Part shown: positions 50,086-59,695 of the stretch, piece by piece
Layout: every line of letters begins with the position of its first letter
Position numbering within the stretch: the stretch's first letter is position 1
DNA from: Paenibacillus taiwanensis DSM 18679
Lineage (GTDB): Bacteria; Bacillota; Bacilli; Paenibacillales; Paenibacillaceae
DNA length: 64,000 nucleotides
Assembly (NCBI RefSeq): GCF_000425125.1
Contig: NZ_AULE01000023.1
Location: 248,001-312,000 of the forward strand
Direction: 5' to 3'
The notes under the pieces: model-generated
What the model was told of the DNA's origin: nothing
Database searches by the model: none
What the model saw: the letters and a program-made list of their open reading frames with translations, nothing else
Translations under genes and position numbers: made by a program

Positions 50086-51132
50086 ATGCAACAAACATCG
50101 CGTAAGCGCGGACTCATACTGGCAGTAATCTTGATGATGGCCACTATGTTAGCCGCTTGTGGCACAGGAACGAACAACAGTGGTGCGGATAGTGGCACTT
50201 CTGGCAAAGACGCTGAATCTTCATCTAAGTCATTGCGCAGCATAAAAATGGTGTTGGACTGGACGCCCAATACGAACCATACAGGTTTGTATGTAGCAAA
50301 AGAAAAAGGCTTCTTCCAAGAAGCAGGCTTGGACGTAGAAATTATTCCACCTGGATCTGGCGGATCGGATGCTATGGTTGCATCAGGAGAAGTGCCCTTT
50401 GGAGTAACTGTGCAAGAGAACATCACACAGGCTCGCCTTCAAGGTGTGCCGATTGTATCCTTGGCTGCTATTATTCAACATAATACGTCCGGATTTGCAG
50501 CACCAAAGGCTAAAAATATTAAAACACCTCACGACTTCGAAGGCAAAACCTATGGTGGTTGGGGTTCGCCTGTAGAAGAAGCGGTGATTCGTTCAATCAT
50601 GCAGCAAGAGAAAGCGGATTATGATAAAGTAAAAAATGTAAATATGGGCAACGCAGACTATTTTACAGCGGTAAAGAAAGATATCGATTTTGCATGGATA
50701 TTTTATGCATGGACAGGAATTGAAGCCGAATTGCGTGGCGAGCCGATTGATATGATCTATGTTAATCAATTCTCGGACAAGCTGGACTACTACACGCCAG
50801 TCATCGCTACAAATGAGAAGACGATTCAAGATGATCCTGAACTAGTAAAATCGTTTATGAGCGCAGTATCCAAAGGATATCAATTTGCAATTGATAAGCC
50901 AGAGGAAGCAGCTGACCTGCTGCTAAAAGCAGTGCCTGATCTGAATAAGGAGCTTGTACAGGCCAGTCAGAAGTGGCTCAGCCCTAAATATAAGGATGAT
51001 GCACCACGTTGGGGCGAGCAGAAACGAGAAGTGTGGGACAATTATATGACGTGGTTAGTGGACAACAAGCTGATGGAGAAGACGATCGATATTGACAAAG
51101 CGTACACGAATGACTTTTTGCCTGCATCGTAG
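50086..51132 (+). CDS. ThiY-like ABC transporter substrate-binding lipoprotein (thiamine precursor)
   Basis: A 348-residue lipoprotein with lipobox MLAAC, then a NMT1/THI5-like domain: VLDWTPNTNHTGLYVAKEKGFFQEAGLDVEI, GGSDAMVASGEVPFGV and YGGWGSPVEEA. These bind pyrimidine precursors such as formylaminopyrimidine (ThiY in Bacillus). TPP riboswitch control fits. It is the first gene of thiY-(MTH1187-like)-permease-ATPase. AGGAGG precedes the ATG. Confidence 0.9.
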   Translation: MQQTSRKRGLILAVILMMATMLAACGTGTNNSGADSGTSGKDAESSSKSLRSIKMVLDWTPNTNHTGLYVAKEKGFFQEAGLDVEIIPPGSGGSDAMVASGEVPFGVTVQENITQARLQGVPIVSLAAIIQHNTSGFAAPKAKNIKTPHDFEGKTYGGWGSPVEEAVIRSIMQQEKADYDKVKNVNMGNADYFTAVKKDIDFAWIFYAWTGIEAELRGEPIDMIYVNQFSDKLDYYTPVIATNEKTIQDDPELVKSFMSAVSKGYQFAIDKPEEAADLLLKAVPDLNKELVQASQKWLSPKYKDDAPRWGEQKREVWDNYMTWLVDNKLMEKTIDIDKAYTNDFLPAS

Positions 51133-51223
51133 GAATGAATCCTTTGTGACGACGTTACTTATATTGAATGAACGTATGAACAACATAGTGTGAACTTATG
51201 CTTTATATAAAGGAGAGAGCAGG

Positions 51224-51517
51224 ATGGCCAACAGCTTAGTGAGTATTCAAATAATTCCGAAAACACCAAACGGTGAAAATGTTATTCCCTATGTAGATCG
51301 AGCAATTGAAATCATTCAACAGTCTGGCGTAAAGCACCAGGTTAATGCGTTGGACACAACGATGGAAGGTGAGCTGAGCGAGCTGCTGCGCGTAATCGAA
51401 CGCATGAATGAGGCGATGATTGAGTTCGGAAGCCCAAGTGTTATTTCTCAGGTCAAAATATTGTATACACCATCGGGGATTACGATGGATACGTTAACAG
51501 AGAAGTACCGGCCATGA
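51224..51517 (+). CDS. MTH1187-family thiamine-binding protein
   Basis: A 97-residue MTH1187/YkoF-like ferredoxin-fold protein (LVSIQIIPKTPNGENVIPYVDRAIEIIQQSGVKH..., TTMEGELSELLRVIERMNEAM). Proteins of the family bind thiamine or hydroxymethylpyrimidine inside the cell. It overlaps the permease gene by four bases (ATGA). The GGAGAG site is clear. Its place within the uptake operon suggests it receives or buffers the imported pyrimidine. Confidence 0.87.
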   Translation: MANSLVSIQIIPKTPNGENVIPYVDRAIEIIQQSGVKHQVNALDTTMEGELSELLRVIERMNEAMIEFGSPSVISQVKILYTPSGITMDTLTEKYRP

Positions 51518-52290
51518 GTCGACGTCGTTGGTCGCAAGCGGGGCCGCCCATCGTGGCGGTCCTTTTGCTGCTTATCGTTTGGCAGCTGGCTGTCCTTATG
51601 TTCGAAGTCGAAAAATGGATGCTTCCGAGTCCAATCGATATCGTAACAGAAGCGATACATAGTGCTCCATCTCTCTTAAAGCACACTTGGGCTACGCTGG
51701 AGCTAACCTTGATTGGTTTTGGCTGTGGGGCAGCTGTGGGGCTGGTTGTTGCTATGCTGCTGCATCCGATTCCACTTGTGAAGCGTGCCATTTATCCCCT
51801 TATCATCTTAAGTCAAAATGTGCCGACAATTGCGCTCCTGCCGCTGCTTATGATCTGGTTTGGCTTTGGACTTATGCCTAAAATTGTAGTTATTACGTTA
51901 GTCTGCTTTTTCCCGATCACAATTGCGCTAATGGATGGACTGATGCAGACGGATCGTACGATGCTTCATTATATGCGAATGGCAGGAGCAACTCGTGCGC
52001 AGCTCTTTTGGAAGTTGGAGCTTCCTCATGCCATGCCTGCGCTCTTCTCCGGTCTGAAGATTGCGGCGACTTATAGTGTAATGAGTGCTATCGTAGCTGA
52101 ATGGTTAGGTACGGATAAAGGGATCGGTTATTACATGGTGCTGCAAAAAGCAGCCTTCCGTACAGACCGGATGTTTGTTGCGATTGCTATCGTTGTGCTT
52201 ATGAGCATTACGATGTTTAGTATCGTGCAGGCGATCGAACGTCGTGTTGTCCACTGGCAAGCTGCACGATCACATCAGCGCAACAAGTGA
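51514..52290 (+). CDS. ABC transporter permease for thiamine precursor (ThiX-like)
   Basis: A 258-residue permease with six helices of the SsuC/TauC/ThiX type, with the EAA loop MRMAGATRAQLFWKLELPHAMPALFSGLKIAATYSVMSA. It works with the substrate-binding protein and ATPase of the same operon. ATGA overlap with the upstream gene. Confidence 0.9.
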   Translation: MSRRRWSQAGPPIVAVLLLLIVWQLAVLMFEVEKWMLPSPIDIVTEAIHSAPSLLKHTWATLELTLIGFGCGAAVGLVVAMLLHPIPLVKRAIYPLIILSQNVPTIALLPLLMIWFGFGLMPKIVVITLVCFFPITIALMDGLMQTDRTMLHYMRMAGATRAQLFWKLELPHAMPALFSGLKIAATYSVMSAIVAEWLGTDKGIGYYMVLQKAAFRTDRMFVAIAIVVLMSITMFSIVQAIERRVVHWQAARSHQRNK

Positions 52291-52303
52291 AGGGGGCTTG
52301 AAC

Positions 52304-53158
52304 ATGCAGCAATGGCTTGACGATGTAAGTACAAAATTAAATAAGTCGGCTACGGGCGATACAGTAGATACGTTCACAGGTAAGGTACATGAAACAAGAG
52401 AGGACTGCTTGTTGCAGGTTCAAGGTGTAAGCGTCAGCTTCGCAGACGCGAAGGAACGTGTACATGTGCTTGACGATGTCACCCTGTCCGTAGATCGTGG
52501 ACAATTCGTGACGATTATTGGGCCTTCCGGATCGGGGAAAAGCACCTTGTTTCATCTGATTGGTGGACTATTGCGGCCAACTTCGGGGGATATTGTTATT
52601 AATGGCACATCGGTTGTAGGTCAGACGGGACATGTAAGTTATATGCCGCAGCAGCCTGCTCTATTCCCGTGGCGGACTATTGAGGACAACGTAATTTTGG
52701 CACAGGAACTGGCTGGACATAGCAAGAAGATGCTTCGTCAGGAAGCTCGGCAGTGGCTGGCTAACGTAGGCCTCGCGGGTTATGAACGGGCATATCCACA
52801 TATGCTGTCTGGCGGGATGCAGCAGCGTGCAGCATTTTTGCGGGCCCTGCTTAGCCCGCATGAGCTGATGCTGCTCGACGAGCCGTTCAGTGCGTTAGAT
52901 GCGCTTACGCGCAGTGAGATGCAGCAGTGGCTGCTTGAGCAATGGGAACGGCATCGGCGTTCCGTGTTATTTGTTACGCACAGCATAGAGGAGGCCTTGC
53001 TGCTGTCTGATACGATTTATGTGCTGTCGAATCGGCCAGCCCATGTGTTGGAGCGGGTGCAGGTGCCGTTTGCACGACCACGGCAACAAGCATTAACGCT
53101 AGACCCTGCGTTTGCAGCGCTAAAGCAGCAGATAGCCGGGATGCTGCGGCAGCAGTAG
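52304..53158 (+). CDS. ABC transporter ATP-binding protein for thiamine precursor (ThiZ-like)
   Basis: A 284-residue ATPase with Walker A GPSGSGKST, Q-loop MPQQPALFPWRTI, signature LSGGMQQRAAF, Walker B LMLLDEPFSALD and the switch His in VTHSIEEALLL. It resembles ThiZ/SsuB. The ATG at 52304 has AGGGGG seven bases upstream; the open frame extends 60 bases further, over the end of the permease gene, but without support. About 50 residues precede the ABC core, longer than usual. Confidence 0.9.
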   Translation: MQQWLDDVSTKLNKSATGDTVDTFTGKVHETREDCLLQVQGVSVSFADAKERVHVLDDVTLSVDRGQFVTIIGPSGSGKSTLFHLIGGLLRPTSGDIVINGTSVVGQTGHVSYMPQQPALFPWRTIEDNVILAQELAGHSKKMLRQEARQWLANVGLAGYERAYPHMLSGGMQQRAAFLRALLSPHELMLLDEPFSALDALTRSEMQQWLLEQWERHRRSVLFVTHSIEEALLLSDTIYVLSNRPAHVLERVQVPFARPRQQALTLDPAFAALKQQIAGMLRQQ

Positions 53159-53370
53159 CCGCAGTTATTGTGGATATGTGAATAGGTGCGGCATCATTAG
53201 TGGCCTTCTTCTGTCATGTAATGCTGTTTGCAGTCATAGAGTGAATTTAGAAATTGACTTTATGGTCAAGTGTAAAGGATAGTATGATGAAGTCTAAGGG
53301 TGAATCCTTTAGAATAAGGCCACATAATAAATTCTTAACCTGACTTATCGTTCAATATCTATGTAGAAAA

Positions 53371-53407
53371 TATGTAATGATTCGTATATAATGAATGTCA
53401 TTACATA
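53371..53407. promoter_or_regulatory. Operator-like inverted repeat around the -10 box of the MFS gene
   Basis: TATGTAATGA (53371-53380) and TCATTACATA (53398-53407) are perfect arms that flank TATAAT (53387-53392). This is the usual place for a TetR- or MarR-type repressor. The 210 bases before it hold a weak hairpin (53275-53315) and no gene. Confidence 0.5.
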
Positions 53408-53463
53408 AACATAGACAACATGTTATGGACAGCTTCAGTCGAGGTTGAGGAGGAAATAAAGCG

Positions 53464-54996
53464 ATGATAAAGAAAGAAAGTGATCTGCGACCGATTGTAC
53501 TTGGACTGCTGTTAGGGATTTTAATGTCAGCAATAGACAATACAATTGTAGCGACCGCGATGCCAACGATTGTTGGTGAGATGGGCGGCTTTGACAAGTT
53601 TGTCTGGGTAACATCTGCATATATGGTTGCCACGATGGCGGGGATGCCCATCTTCGGCAAATTGTCCGATATGTATGGGCGCAAACGGTTTTATATTTTT
53701 GGCCTGCTCATGTTTCTGCTTGGGAGTGCTCTTTGTGGTACGGCCCAGAGTATTGAAATGCTGGCTGTGTACCGTGCTGTACAAGGAATCGGTGGCGGCG
53801 CCTTAATGCCGATTGCGTTTACGATTATATTTGATGTGTTCCCGCCTGAGAAGCGGGGTAAGATGACGGGCTTGTTTGGCGCGGTTTTTGGAATATCTAG
53901 TGTGGCAGGTCCTCTACTCGGTGCCTATATCACGGAGTATTTCGGATGGGAGTGGGTCTTCTATATTAATCTGCCATTGGGCCTCGTATCGTTATGGCTG
54001 ATTATGAAATTTTATAAAGAGACGGCTTCTACGTCGAAGCACCGTATTGATTGGGGCGGGGCGTGTACACTTGTTTTATCTATCGTAAGTTTGATGTTTG
54101 CATTGGAACTTGGCGGTAAAACCTTTGCGTGGAATTCTTATCCTATCCTTGGTTTGTTTGCATCCTTTGTTGTTTTCCTGCTTATGTTTCTAGCAATTGA
54201 AACAAAAGTTAGTGAGCCGATTATTTCGTTCTCCCTCTTTAAGCGGCAGTTGTTTGCAGCGAGCCAAAGTATCGGATTTTTCTATGGAGTCGCTTTTGTC
54301 ATCGGTACGATCTACATTCCGATGTATGTGCAAGGGGTTTATGGTGGTTCGGCATCCAACAGCGGTCTGATTTTAACTCCGATGATGGTTGGATCGGTAA
54401 TTACAAGCTCGATCGCGGGTTTATTGGTGAGTAAGACCAGCTATCGTAATTTGATGATTGTTTCCGGATTGTTCTTTACGGCTGGTATGATCTGCTTGAG
54501 CACCCTGACACCAGATACGCCTAGATATTTAGTGACCGTATACATGGTGCTGACTGGGCTTGGTGTGGGCTTCTCCTTCTCACTTCTCAGCATGTCTTCT
54601 GTGCATGAGCTGGAATTTGATCAGCGCGGTGCTGCGAATTCCACGATCTCCTTCTCCCGTTCGTTAGGGATGACCATCGGGATTACCGTATTCGGATCAT
54701 TGCAAAGCTCGATCTTCGCGAATCGGTTAGCTGATATGATGCCAGGTGGTACCGAAACATTTGGTGAACTGAGCGGCCAAGCATTACTGACGCCAGAGAT
54801 GCGAGTGAAAATTCCACCAGAGGTGTATGGCAAGATGACCTCTGCACTTGCTTCGTCAATCTCGGACTTGTTCTTGTGGGCGCTTATTCCGGTTGCTTTT
54901 GCGTTAGTTAGCATTATGCTTATGGGTAAAGATCGCTTAATTGTGAACAAAGGCGGGTTCACAGGTGAGCAGCAGCCAGTGAAACGTGCAAAATAA
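53464..54996 (+). CDS. MFS multidrug exporter, DHA2 (14-TMS, EmrB/QacA) family
   Basis: A 510-residue protein with about 14 helices. Motif A GKLSDMYGRKRFYIFG, motif C-like GIGGGALMPIAFTIIFDVFPPEKRGK, D in SAIDNTIVATAMPTIVGEMGG and the antiporter motif GISSVAGPLLGAYITEYFGWEWVFYINLPLG are all typical of DHA2 exporters. The gene follows an operator-like palindrome, but the regulator gene is not adjacent. The GAGGAGG site is good. Substrate unknown. Confidence 0.92.
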   Translation: MIKKESDLRPIVLGLLLGILMSAIDNTIVATAMPTIVGEMGGFDKFVWVTSAYMVATMAGMPIFGKLSDMYGRKRFYIFGLLMFLLGSALCGTAQSIEMLAVYRAVQGIGGGALMPIAFTIIFDVFPPEKRGKMTGLFGAVFGISSVAGPLLGAYITEYFGWEWVFYINLPLGLVSLWLIMKFYKETASTSKHRIDWGGACTLVLSIVSLMFALELGGKTFAWNSYPILGLFASFVVFLLMFLAIETKVSEPIISFSLFKRQLFAASQSIGFFYGVAFVIGTIYIPMYVQGVYGGSASNSGLILTPMMVGSVITSSIAGLLVSKTSYRNLMIVSGLFFTAGMICLSTLTPDTPRYLVTVYMVLTGLGVGFSFSLLSMSSVHELEFDQRGAANSTISFSRSLGMTIGITVFGSLQSSIFANRLADMMPGGTETFGELSGQALLTPEMRVKIPPEVYGKMTSALASSISDLFLWALIPVAFALVSIMLMGKDRLIVNKGGFTGEQQPVKRAK

Positions 54997-55128
54997 AAGG
55001 CAATTTGACAAAGGTCGTTCCAGGCAGCTGAAAGCAATAGCTTAAAGCGGCTTGGAGCGGCCTTTTTACGTGGCAGAAAAGAAGGTCTAATCGATTTATA
55101 TTTGAACACGATAAGGGAGGGCGTCCAT

Positions 55129-55953
55129 ATGTCAACAGCATATAAGGACATCAACAATTATCCGGTCCGTCGTTATGTGGACACCCATATTCATCTGGAT
55201 ATGTATGAGGAAGATAGGGCAAGTGCGTTTATGAGCGCACTTGGTACGACAGCGGGGGTAGATTATGTTGTTGCGGTTTCGATGCATTTGGAATCTTGCA
55301 AGGCAACCGAGGTATTAGCGTCATGCAGCAATCGTGTGCTGCCCGCGTACGGCTATCATCCAGAACAAGAGCTGCCGTCTGAAGAGGCATATGCAGCTTT
55401 GTTCGCGTGGATGGATCAACGCCAATCGCAGATGCGTGCCATTGGTGAAGTAGGTCTGCCTTATTATCGGCGTGAAGAGGCGTTGATGAGGGGCGAGCCG
55501 TTTCATCGGGAGCCCTACATCGAATTGCTGGAGCCTTTTATAAAGCGGGCAGCCGCATGGAACAAGCCAATTGTGTTGCACGCCGTTTATGATGATGCGC
55601 CAATTGTATGTGACATGCTGGAGCGGCACAGTGTAAGAAAGGCTCATTTTCACTGGTTCAAAGGAGACAACAAAACGATTCAACGTATGGCCGCTAACGG
55701 ATATTACGTATCATTTACGCCTGATCTTTTGTATGAAGCGGAGATTATGCAGCTTGCAAACCAATATCCAAGCGGTCAAGTGATGACGGAGACAGATGGT
55801 CCTTGGCTGTTCGAAGGTCCATTTGTTGGACGATCGACCGAGCCTGAGATGGTAAAGTCTGTTGCAGCGAAGTGGGCAGTACTTCAAGGTCTCTCAGAGA
55901 CGGAAGCGGCGGATATATTGTACCGCAATGCGCAGCGTTTATACGAGTTCTGA
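55129..55953 (+). CDS. TatD-family metal-dependent hydrolase
   Basis: A 274-residue TIM-barrel hydrolase with the metal ligands of the TatD family: YVDTHIHLDMYE, AIGEVGLPYY, KPIVLHAVYDDA, KAHFHWFKGD and TETDGPWL. TatD enzymes are magnesium-dependent nucleases. This member differs from standard TatD in spacing, and in Bacillales such paralogues have no known substrate. The start at 55129 has GGGAGGG eight bases upstream; the frame is open 27 bases further. Confidence 0.85.
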   Translation: MSTAYKDINNYPVRRYVDTHIHLDMYEEDRASAFMSALGTTAGVDYVVAVSMHLESCKATEVLASCSNRVLPAYGYHPEQELPSEEAYAALFAWMDQRQSQMRAIGEVGLPYYRREEALMRGEPFHREPYIELLEPFIKRAAAWNKPIVLHAVYDDAPIVCDMLERHSVRKAHFHWFKGDNKTIQRMAANGYYVSFTPDLLYEAEIMQLANQYPSGQVMTETDGPWLFEGPFVGRSTEPEMVKSVAAKWAVLQGLSETEAADILYRNAQRLYEF

Positions 55954-56030
55954 GCAGTTAATTGGAGCTGTTGACACGTTGACGGAGATGTTATAGCAGG
56001 AATATGTGCAGATATGGCCTAGCTCAATTC

Positions 56031-56078
56031 AGAAAAGGATATCATTTTCCTTAACCGAGGATGATATCCTTTTCTCCT
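56031..56078. terminator. Bidirectional terminator
   Basis: A perfect 15-base stem, AGAAAAGGATATCAT (56031-56045) with ATGATATCCTTTTCT (56061-56075), between converging genes. Confidence 0.88.
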
Positions 56079-56103
56079 GTGAACGAACATGACTCCGCGT
56101 CTT

Positions 56104-57471
56104 CTACAGCAGCATGGCAGCTATAAAGCCGAAGACGAGCAGCGGCACGTTGTAGTGTAAAAAGGTAGGCACGCACGTATCCCAAATGTGATCGTGCTGT
56201 CCATCAGCATTAAGGCCAGCTGTTGGCCCCAATGTGCTGTCTGATGCTGGCGAGCCAGCATCTCCAAGAGCAGCGGCCGTCCCGATCAATGATATCGTTG
56301 CGAGGGGACTAAAGCCAAGCTTCATCGCTAGCGGCACAAATACTGTGGCGATCAGCGGGATCGTTGAGAACGACGATCCGATGCCAAGGGTGACAAGCAG
56401 CCCGATCGCGAGCATCAAGATGGCTGCGAATGCGCGATTGTCACCGACAAAGCTGGCGCAAGCCTGCACGAGCGACTCAATGTCGCCTGTCGCACGTAAG
56501 ACGGCGCCAAAGCCCGCGGCTGACATCATAACAAAGCCGATGTACGACATCGAACGCATGCCGTCTGAGAAGACGCGATCCGAACGCTCGCGTGGCATTA
56601 TTTTGGCTAGCAGCAGAAGGGCAAGCCCTGCGCCTGCGCCATAAATCATGGAGCCGGTGCTTAACTGCACCGTAAGCATCACCGCAATGGACAGTATACC
56701 TGCTATCGTCATATGCGCAGACCCTTGCTTGGCGGCTGAAACAGCAGTATCAGCCTGTATCGAATCATGTTGTCCGGCAACGAAAGGACCAGACGACGTT
56801 TGCGATGCCGAGTAGTGCCTTGCTTTGCGATACGAGAAAAATGTAGCGAAAAGCAAGCCAGTTATCATCCCTATCGCAGGGATGAGCATCGCTTTAGGAA
56901 GCATCGACGCATCTACCTGCAAGCCATTTTGCGTCATATTCGCGGCTACCGTTTCATGAAAGATCGCGCCGAATCCAACCGGAATGAGCATATACGGCAT
57001 GATTAAGCCAAAGGTTAAGGCGTTAGCTATTGCTCTGCGATCGATGTGCAAAGAGTTAAACAGCCCTAGAAGCGGTGGTATAAGCACAGGTATAAATGCG
57101 ATGTGTACAGGTACAGCATTTTGCGACAAGCAGGCGATACATGCAATGGCAATGACAACTGCAAAACGGGTCATATGACTCGTGTTCGCCCCTGCTTGTT
57201 TGCGTCCAACTAACAAGCTTGCTCGGTGTACGATTCGTTCAGGCAGTCCGGTTTCAGTTAATGCGGCGGCAAAAGCGCCTAGCAGCGCGTAACTTAGCGC
57301 AATAGATGCATTGTCTTTAAGCCCCTCTGTAAAAACATCGATCGTTGGTGTTACGCCAAGTCCGCCTGATAGTCCGGCTACTACGGCTGATATAAGCATT
57401 GCCATCACGATGTGGACTCGGCAAAGGCTTAAAGCGAATAAGGTCGCTAAAGATAACAATACGGCATTCAT
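56104..57471 (-). CDS. Na+/H+ antiporter-family (YuiF-like) transporter
   Basis: A 455-residue membrane protein with about 11 helices. SYALLGAFAAALTETGLPERIV, LSQNAVPVHIAFIPVLIPPLL, FGLIMPYMLIPVGFGAIF and GTAAALGDAGSPASDSTLGPTAGLN fit the NhaC-superfamily group that includes Bacillus YuiF, a putative amino acid transporter. The charged loop near 215-250 joins two halves. The start at 57471 (MNAVLL) follows a weak GGGTG; a GTG three codons earlier is possible. Confidence 0.82.
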   Translation of the reverse strand: MNAVLLSLATLFALSLCRVHIVMAMLISAVVAGLSGGLGVTPTIDVFTEGLKDNASIALSYALLGAFAAALTETGLPERIVHRASLLVGRKQAGANTSHMTRFAVVIAIACIACLSQNAVPVHIAFIPVLIPPLLGLFNSLHIDRRAIANALTFGLIMPYMLIPVGFGAIFHETVAANMTQNGLQVDASMLPKAMLIPAIGMITGLLFATFFSYRKARHYSASQTSSGPFVAGQHDSIQADTAVSAAKQGSAHMTIAGILSIAVMLTVQLSTGSMIYGAGAGLALLLLAKIMPRERSDRVFSDGMRSMSYIGFVMMSAAGFGAVLRATGDIESLVQACASFVGDNRAFAAILMLAIGLLVTLGIGSSFSTIPLIATVFVPLAMKLGFSPLATISLIGTAAALGDAGSPASDSTLGPTAGLNADGQHDHIWDTCVPTFLHYNVPLLVFGFIAAMLL

Positions 57472-57481
57472 AGATGTCACC

Positions 57482-57861
57482 CATTCATATTAGAAAATAA
57501 TTGTTTTATTACGTTTTACTATGATAACTAATTAAAACATTACCACTTTACCAAAGCAACGTACAATGTTTAACAATCAGACGTTTTGTAGACGGAAACA
57601 TGAAGCTGGACTTCCTGTTCTCCCTAAGTCAGGCTACAAGAGCCGCAGCATGACGATAAACCATTATGTAGCTGTATCACCACCTCAGTTGTAAAATATG
57701 TAAACGATATCCATTCAAACCGTTCTCCAGCCCGATTGTAGCGTATTATTTATGCAGGTACACTGAATAATGTCCACTAGATGACAAGATGAGATGAAAC
57801 GGAATAGTTGTCTCTAACCGTACAGTTATAGGCTCTATTTCACATGGAGGAGAGAATAATA
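57482..57861. other. 380-base divergent intergenic region, no gene seen
   Basis: It separates the YuiF-like gene and the following MFS gene. The first 80 bases are AT-rich (promoter of the minus-strand gene). A cre-like word (57699-57712) has one mismatch. No RNA gene or leader element was recognised. Confidence 0.4.
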
Positions 57862-59136
57862 ATGAAAGCAACACATCCCCCAGGACACGCATCACCGCTT
57901 AGTCTGTTCAAAAACCGATTTGTGCAGGCCATCATGGTAGCGGGATTATTTATGCAATTGGGCATTTGGATTCGCAACTTTGCAGTGCTGCTGTATGTCG
58001 TGGAAATGACAAACAAAAATGCGACGGCTGTGTCACTTGTATCGGTGGCTGAATTTGCACCGATTTTTATTTTTTCCTTTATAGGAGGCACCTTCGCCGA
58101 TCGTTGGCGTCCTAAGCGGACGATGGTATGGTGTGATATTTTAAGTGCGGCTTCTGTCTTTACTGTGTTACTTACCATAATGATGGGATCGTGGCAGGCG
58201 GTCTTCTTTACGACCTTTGTGTCTGCTATTCTGTCGCAATTTTCACAGCCATCCTCTATGAAGCTGTTTAAGCATCACGTGCCAGAAGATATGATGCAGG
58301 CAGGAATGTCCATTTTCCAGACGATGGTTGCTGTTTTTATGGTGTTGGGCCCTGGAGTAGGGACGTTTATTTTTCAAAAATACGGTATTACGGTGTCCTT
58401 GATTGTAACAGGTATTGCCTTCCTGTTGTCTGCACTTGCGCTTACTTTTCTTCCTCCGGATAAAGTGGAAGAGAACCAAACAAATTCCGGCTCTACTGTC
58501 GGGAAAGAGCTGGCAGCAGGCTTCCGTTATGTGATGAATAGCAGCTTGCTGAAATCATTAGGTGCTTGCTTTGCACTTGCAGGGCTTGCATTGGGACTTA
58601 TCCAGCCTATGGCAATATTTTTAGTGACGGAACGTCTTCAACTGCCTGAATCTTATTTGAGCGTATTGCTAATGGTGAACGGCGCGGCGATGTTTGTAGG
58701 TGGCGCGCTGTCGATGGTGTTTGGCAAGAAATTCAAACCACAGCAGATGCTTGTTTTCGGTATGTTTATTAGTAGTATAAGTATGGTTATTGGCGGGTGG
58801 TCGACCGTGCTATGGTTGACTTTAATTTCACAACTGATCGGTGGTTTGGTGCTACCAAGCATTCAAATCGGAATCAGTACGTTAATATTAAAAAATACAG
58901 AGCCTGATTTTATCGGTCGAGTCAACGGTATATTAAGTCCGATGTTTATCGGTTCGATGGTCATTACGATGGCGGTATCCGGCATTTTAAAAGAAGCTTT
59001 GTCATTGGTGCCGCTATACGGGATTGCGTCGGTGCTGTTTATTTTAGGTGTTGCGGTTATGATCCCGACTTTGCGGATGCGTGAACCTGAGTCTGGGCCC
59101 ACTTCATTAAACAATACGTTGGCGAGCAATGAGTAG
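57862..59136 (+). CDS. MFS transporter (MFS_3, drug or siderophore export type)
   Basis: A 424-residue protein with 12 helices. NRFVQAIMVAGLFMQLGIWIRNFAVLLYV, GGTFADRWRPKRTMVWCD (motif A) and VLGPGVGTFIF fit the MFS_3/enterobactin-exporter-like group, common in Paenibacillus. The ATG at 57862 has GGAGGAGAG eight bases upstream; the frame is open 18 bases further. Substrate unknown. It is followed directly by the T-box leader of ilvA, an independent unit. Confidence 0.87.
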   Translation: MKATHPPGHASPLSLFKNRFVQAIMVAGLFMQLGIWIRNFAVLLYVVEMTNKNATAVSLVSVAEFAPIFIFSFIGGTFADRWRPKRTMVWCDILSAASVFTVLLTIMMGSWQAVFFTTFVSAILSQFSQPSSMKLFKHHVPEDMMQAGMSIFQTMVAVFMVLGPGVGTFIFQKYGITVSLIVTGIAFLLSALALTFLPPDKVEENQTNSGSTVGKELAAGFRYVMNSSLLKSLGACFALAGLALGLIQPMAIFLVTERLQLPESYLSVLLMVNGAAMFVGGALSMVFGKKFKPQQMLVFGMFISSISMVIGGWSTVLWLTLISQLIGGLVLPSIQIGISTLILKNTEPDFIGRVNGILSPMFIGSMVITMAVSGILKEALSLVPLYGIASVLFILGVAVMIPTLRMREPESGPTSLNNTLASNE

Positions 59137-59225
59137 ACTATTCTGCTGTTACCTTGTCTTGAAGAGCATACGGCTGCATGAGAATGGATATGTCTCTCTA
59201 TGGAAGACGAATAGCTGATAAACCA

Positions 59226-59255
59226 TTGACTTTTAGTAACTAACGGGCACATAAT
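59226..59255 (+). promoter_or_regulatory. Sigma-A promoter of the T-box-ilvA transcript
   Basis: TTGACT (59226-59231) and CATAAT (59250-59255), 18-base spacer. Transcription would start near 59262. Confidence 0.6.
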
Positions 59256-59274
59256 AGTAAACAACATGTAGGTT

Positions 59275-59600
59275 GGACTAACATTGGTGATGAGAACATG
59301 TACGCTGCGGGAAGCTTCCAGAGAGTCGACGGTTGGTGCAAGTCGATGGCGAGCGCATACGTAAATCCTCTCTGAAATGTCACGCTGAAGCGAAGACGAT
59401 GCAGCCGGCTAAAGGTGCATGACAGCGTCGGATACGCGAGTAAGTGTGGACGGAATCCTCCGTTATCGGGAATGCGCAGAATAGCGCGACCAAGTGCTGC
59501 ACAGCATAAGGTCAGTAGAAGCACACGAAGATAGCGGAAGCTTGTCTTGTGCGGCATGCTGACGATAGGATGACGTGCAGAATAAGGGTGGTACCACGAG
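59275..59600 (+). promoter_or_regulatory. T-box leader, probably isoleucine-specific
   Basis: The T-box AGGGTGGTACCACG lies at about 59585-59598. Stem I features include CAGAGAG and GGTTGGTGCAAGTCGA near 59310-59345. After them GTAAATCCTCTCTG offers ATC (59365-59367) as specifier, the isoleucine codon. That agrees with ilvA, the first enzyme of isoleucine synthesis. Uncharged tRNA would favour read-through. Confidence 0.88.
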
Positions 59601-59608
59601 TATATACT

Positions 59609-59634
59609 CGTCCCTTCTGGGACGGGTTTTTTTT
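59609..59634 (+). terminator. T-box-controlled terminator
   Basis: CGTCCC (59609-59614) pairs with GGGACG (59619-59624) around TTCT, followed by GG and eight T residues. Confidence 0.9.
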
Positions 59635-59695
59635 GTATTCTGGCAGAACAACGAAGAACTAGAGAGATAAGTGAGCTGAAAGCGAGGAGCTGGAC

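Noticed and set aside
57699-57712. cre-like site before the MFS gene
   Set aside because: TGTAAACGATATCC has one mismatch at a conserved end position, and the gene has no clear link to carbon use.
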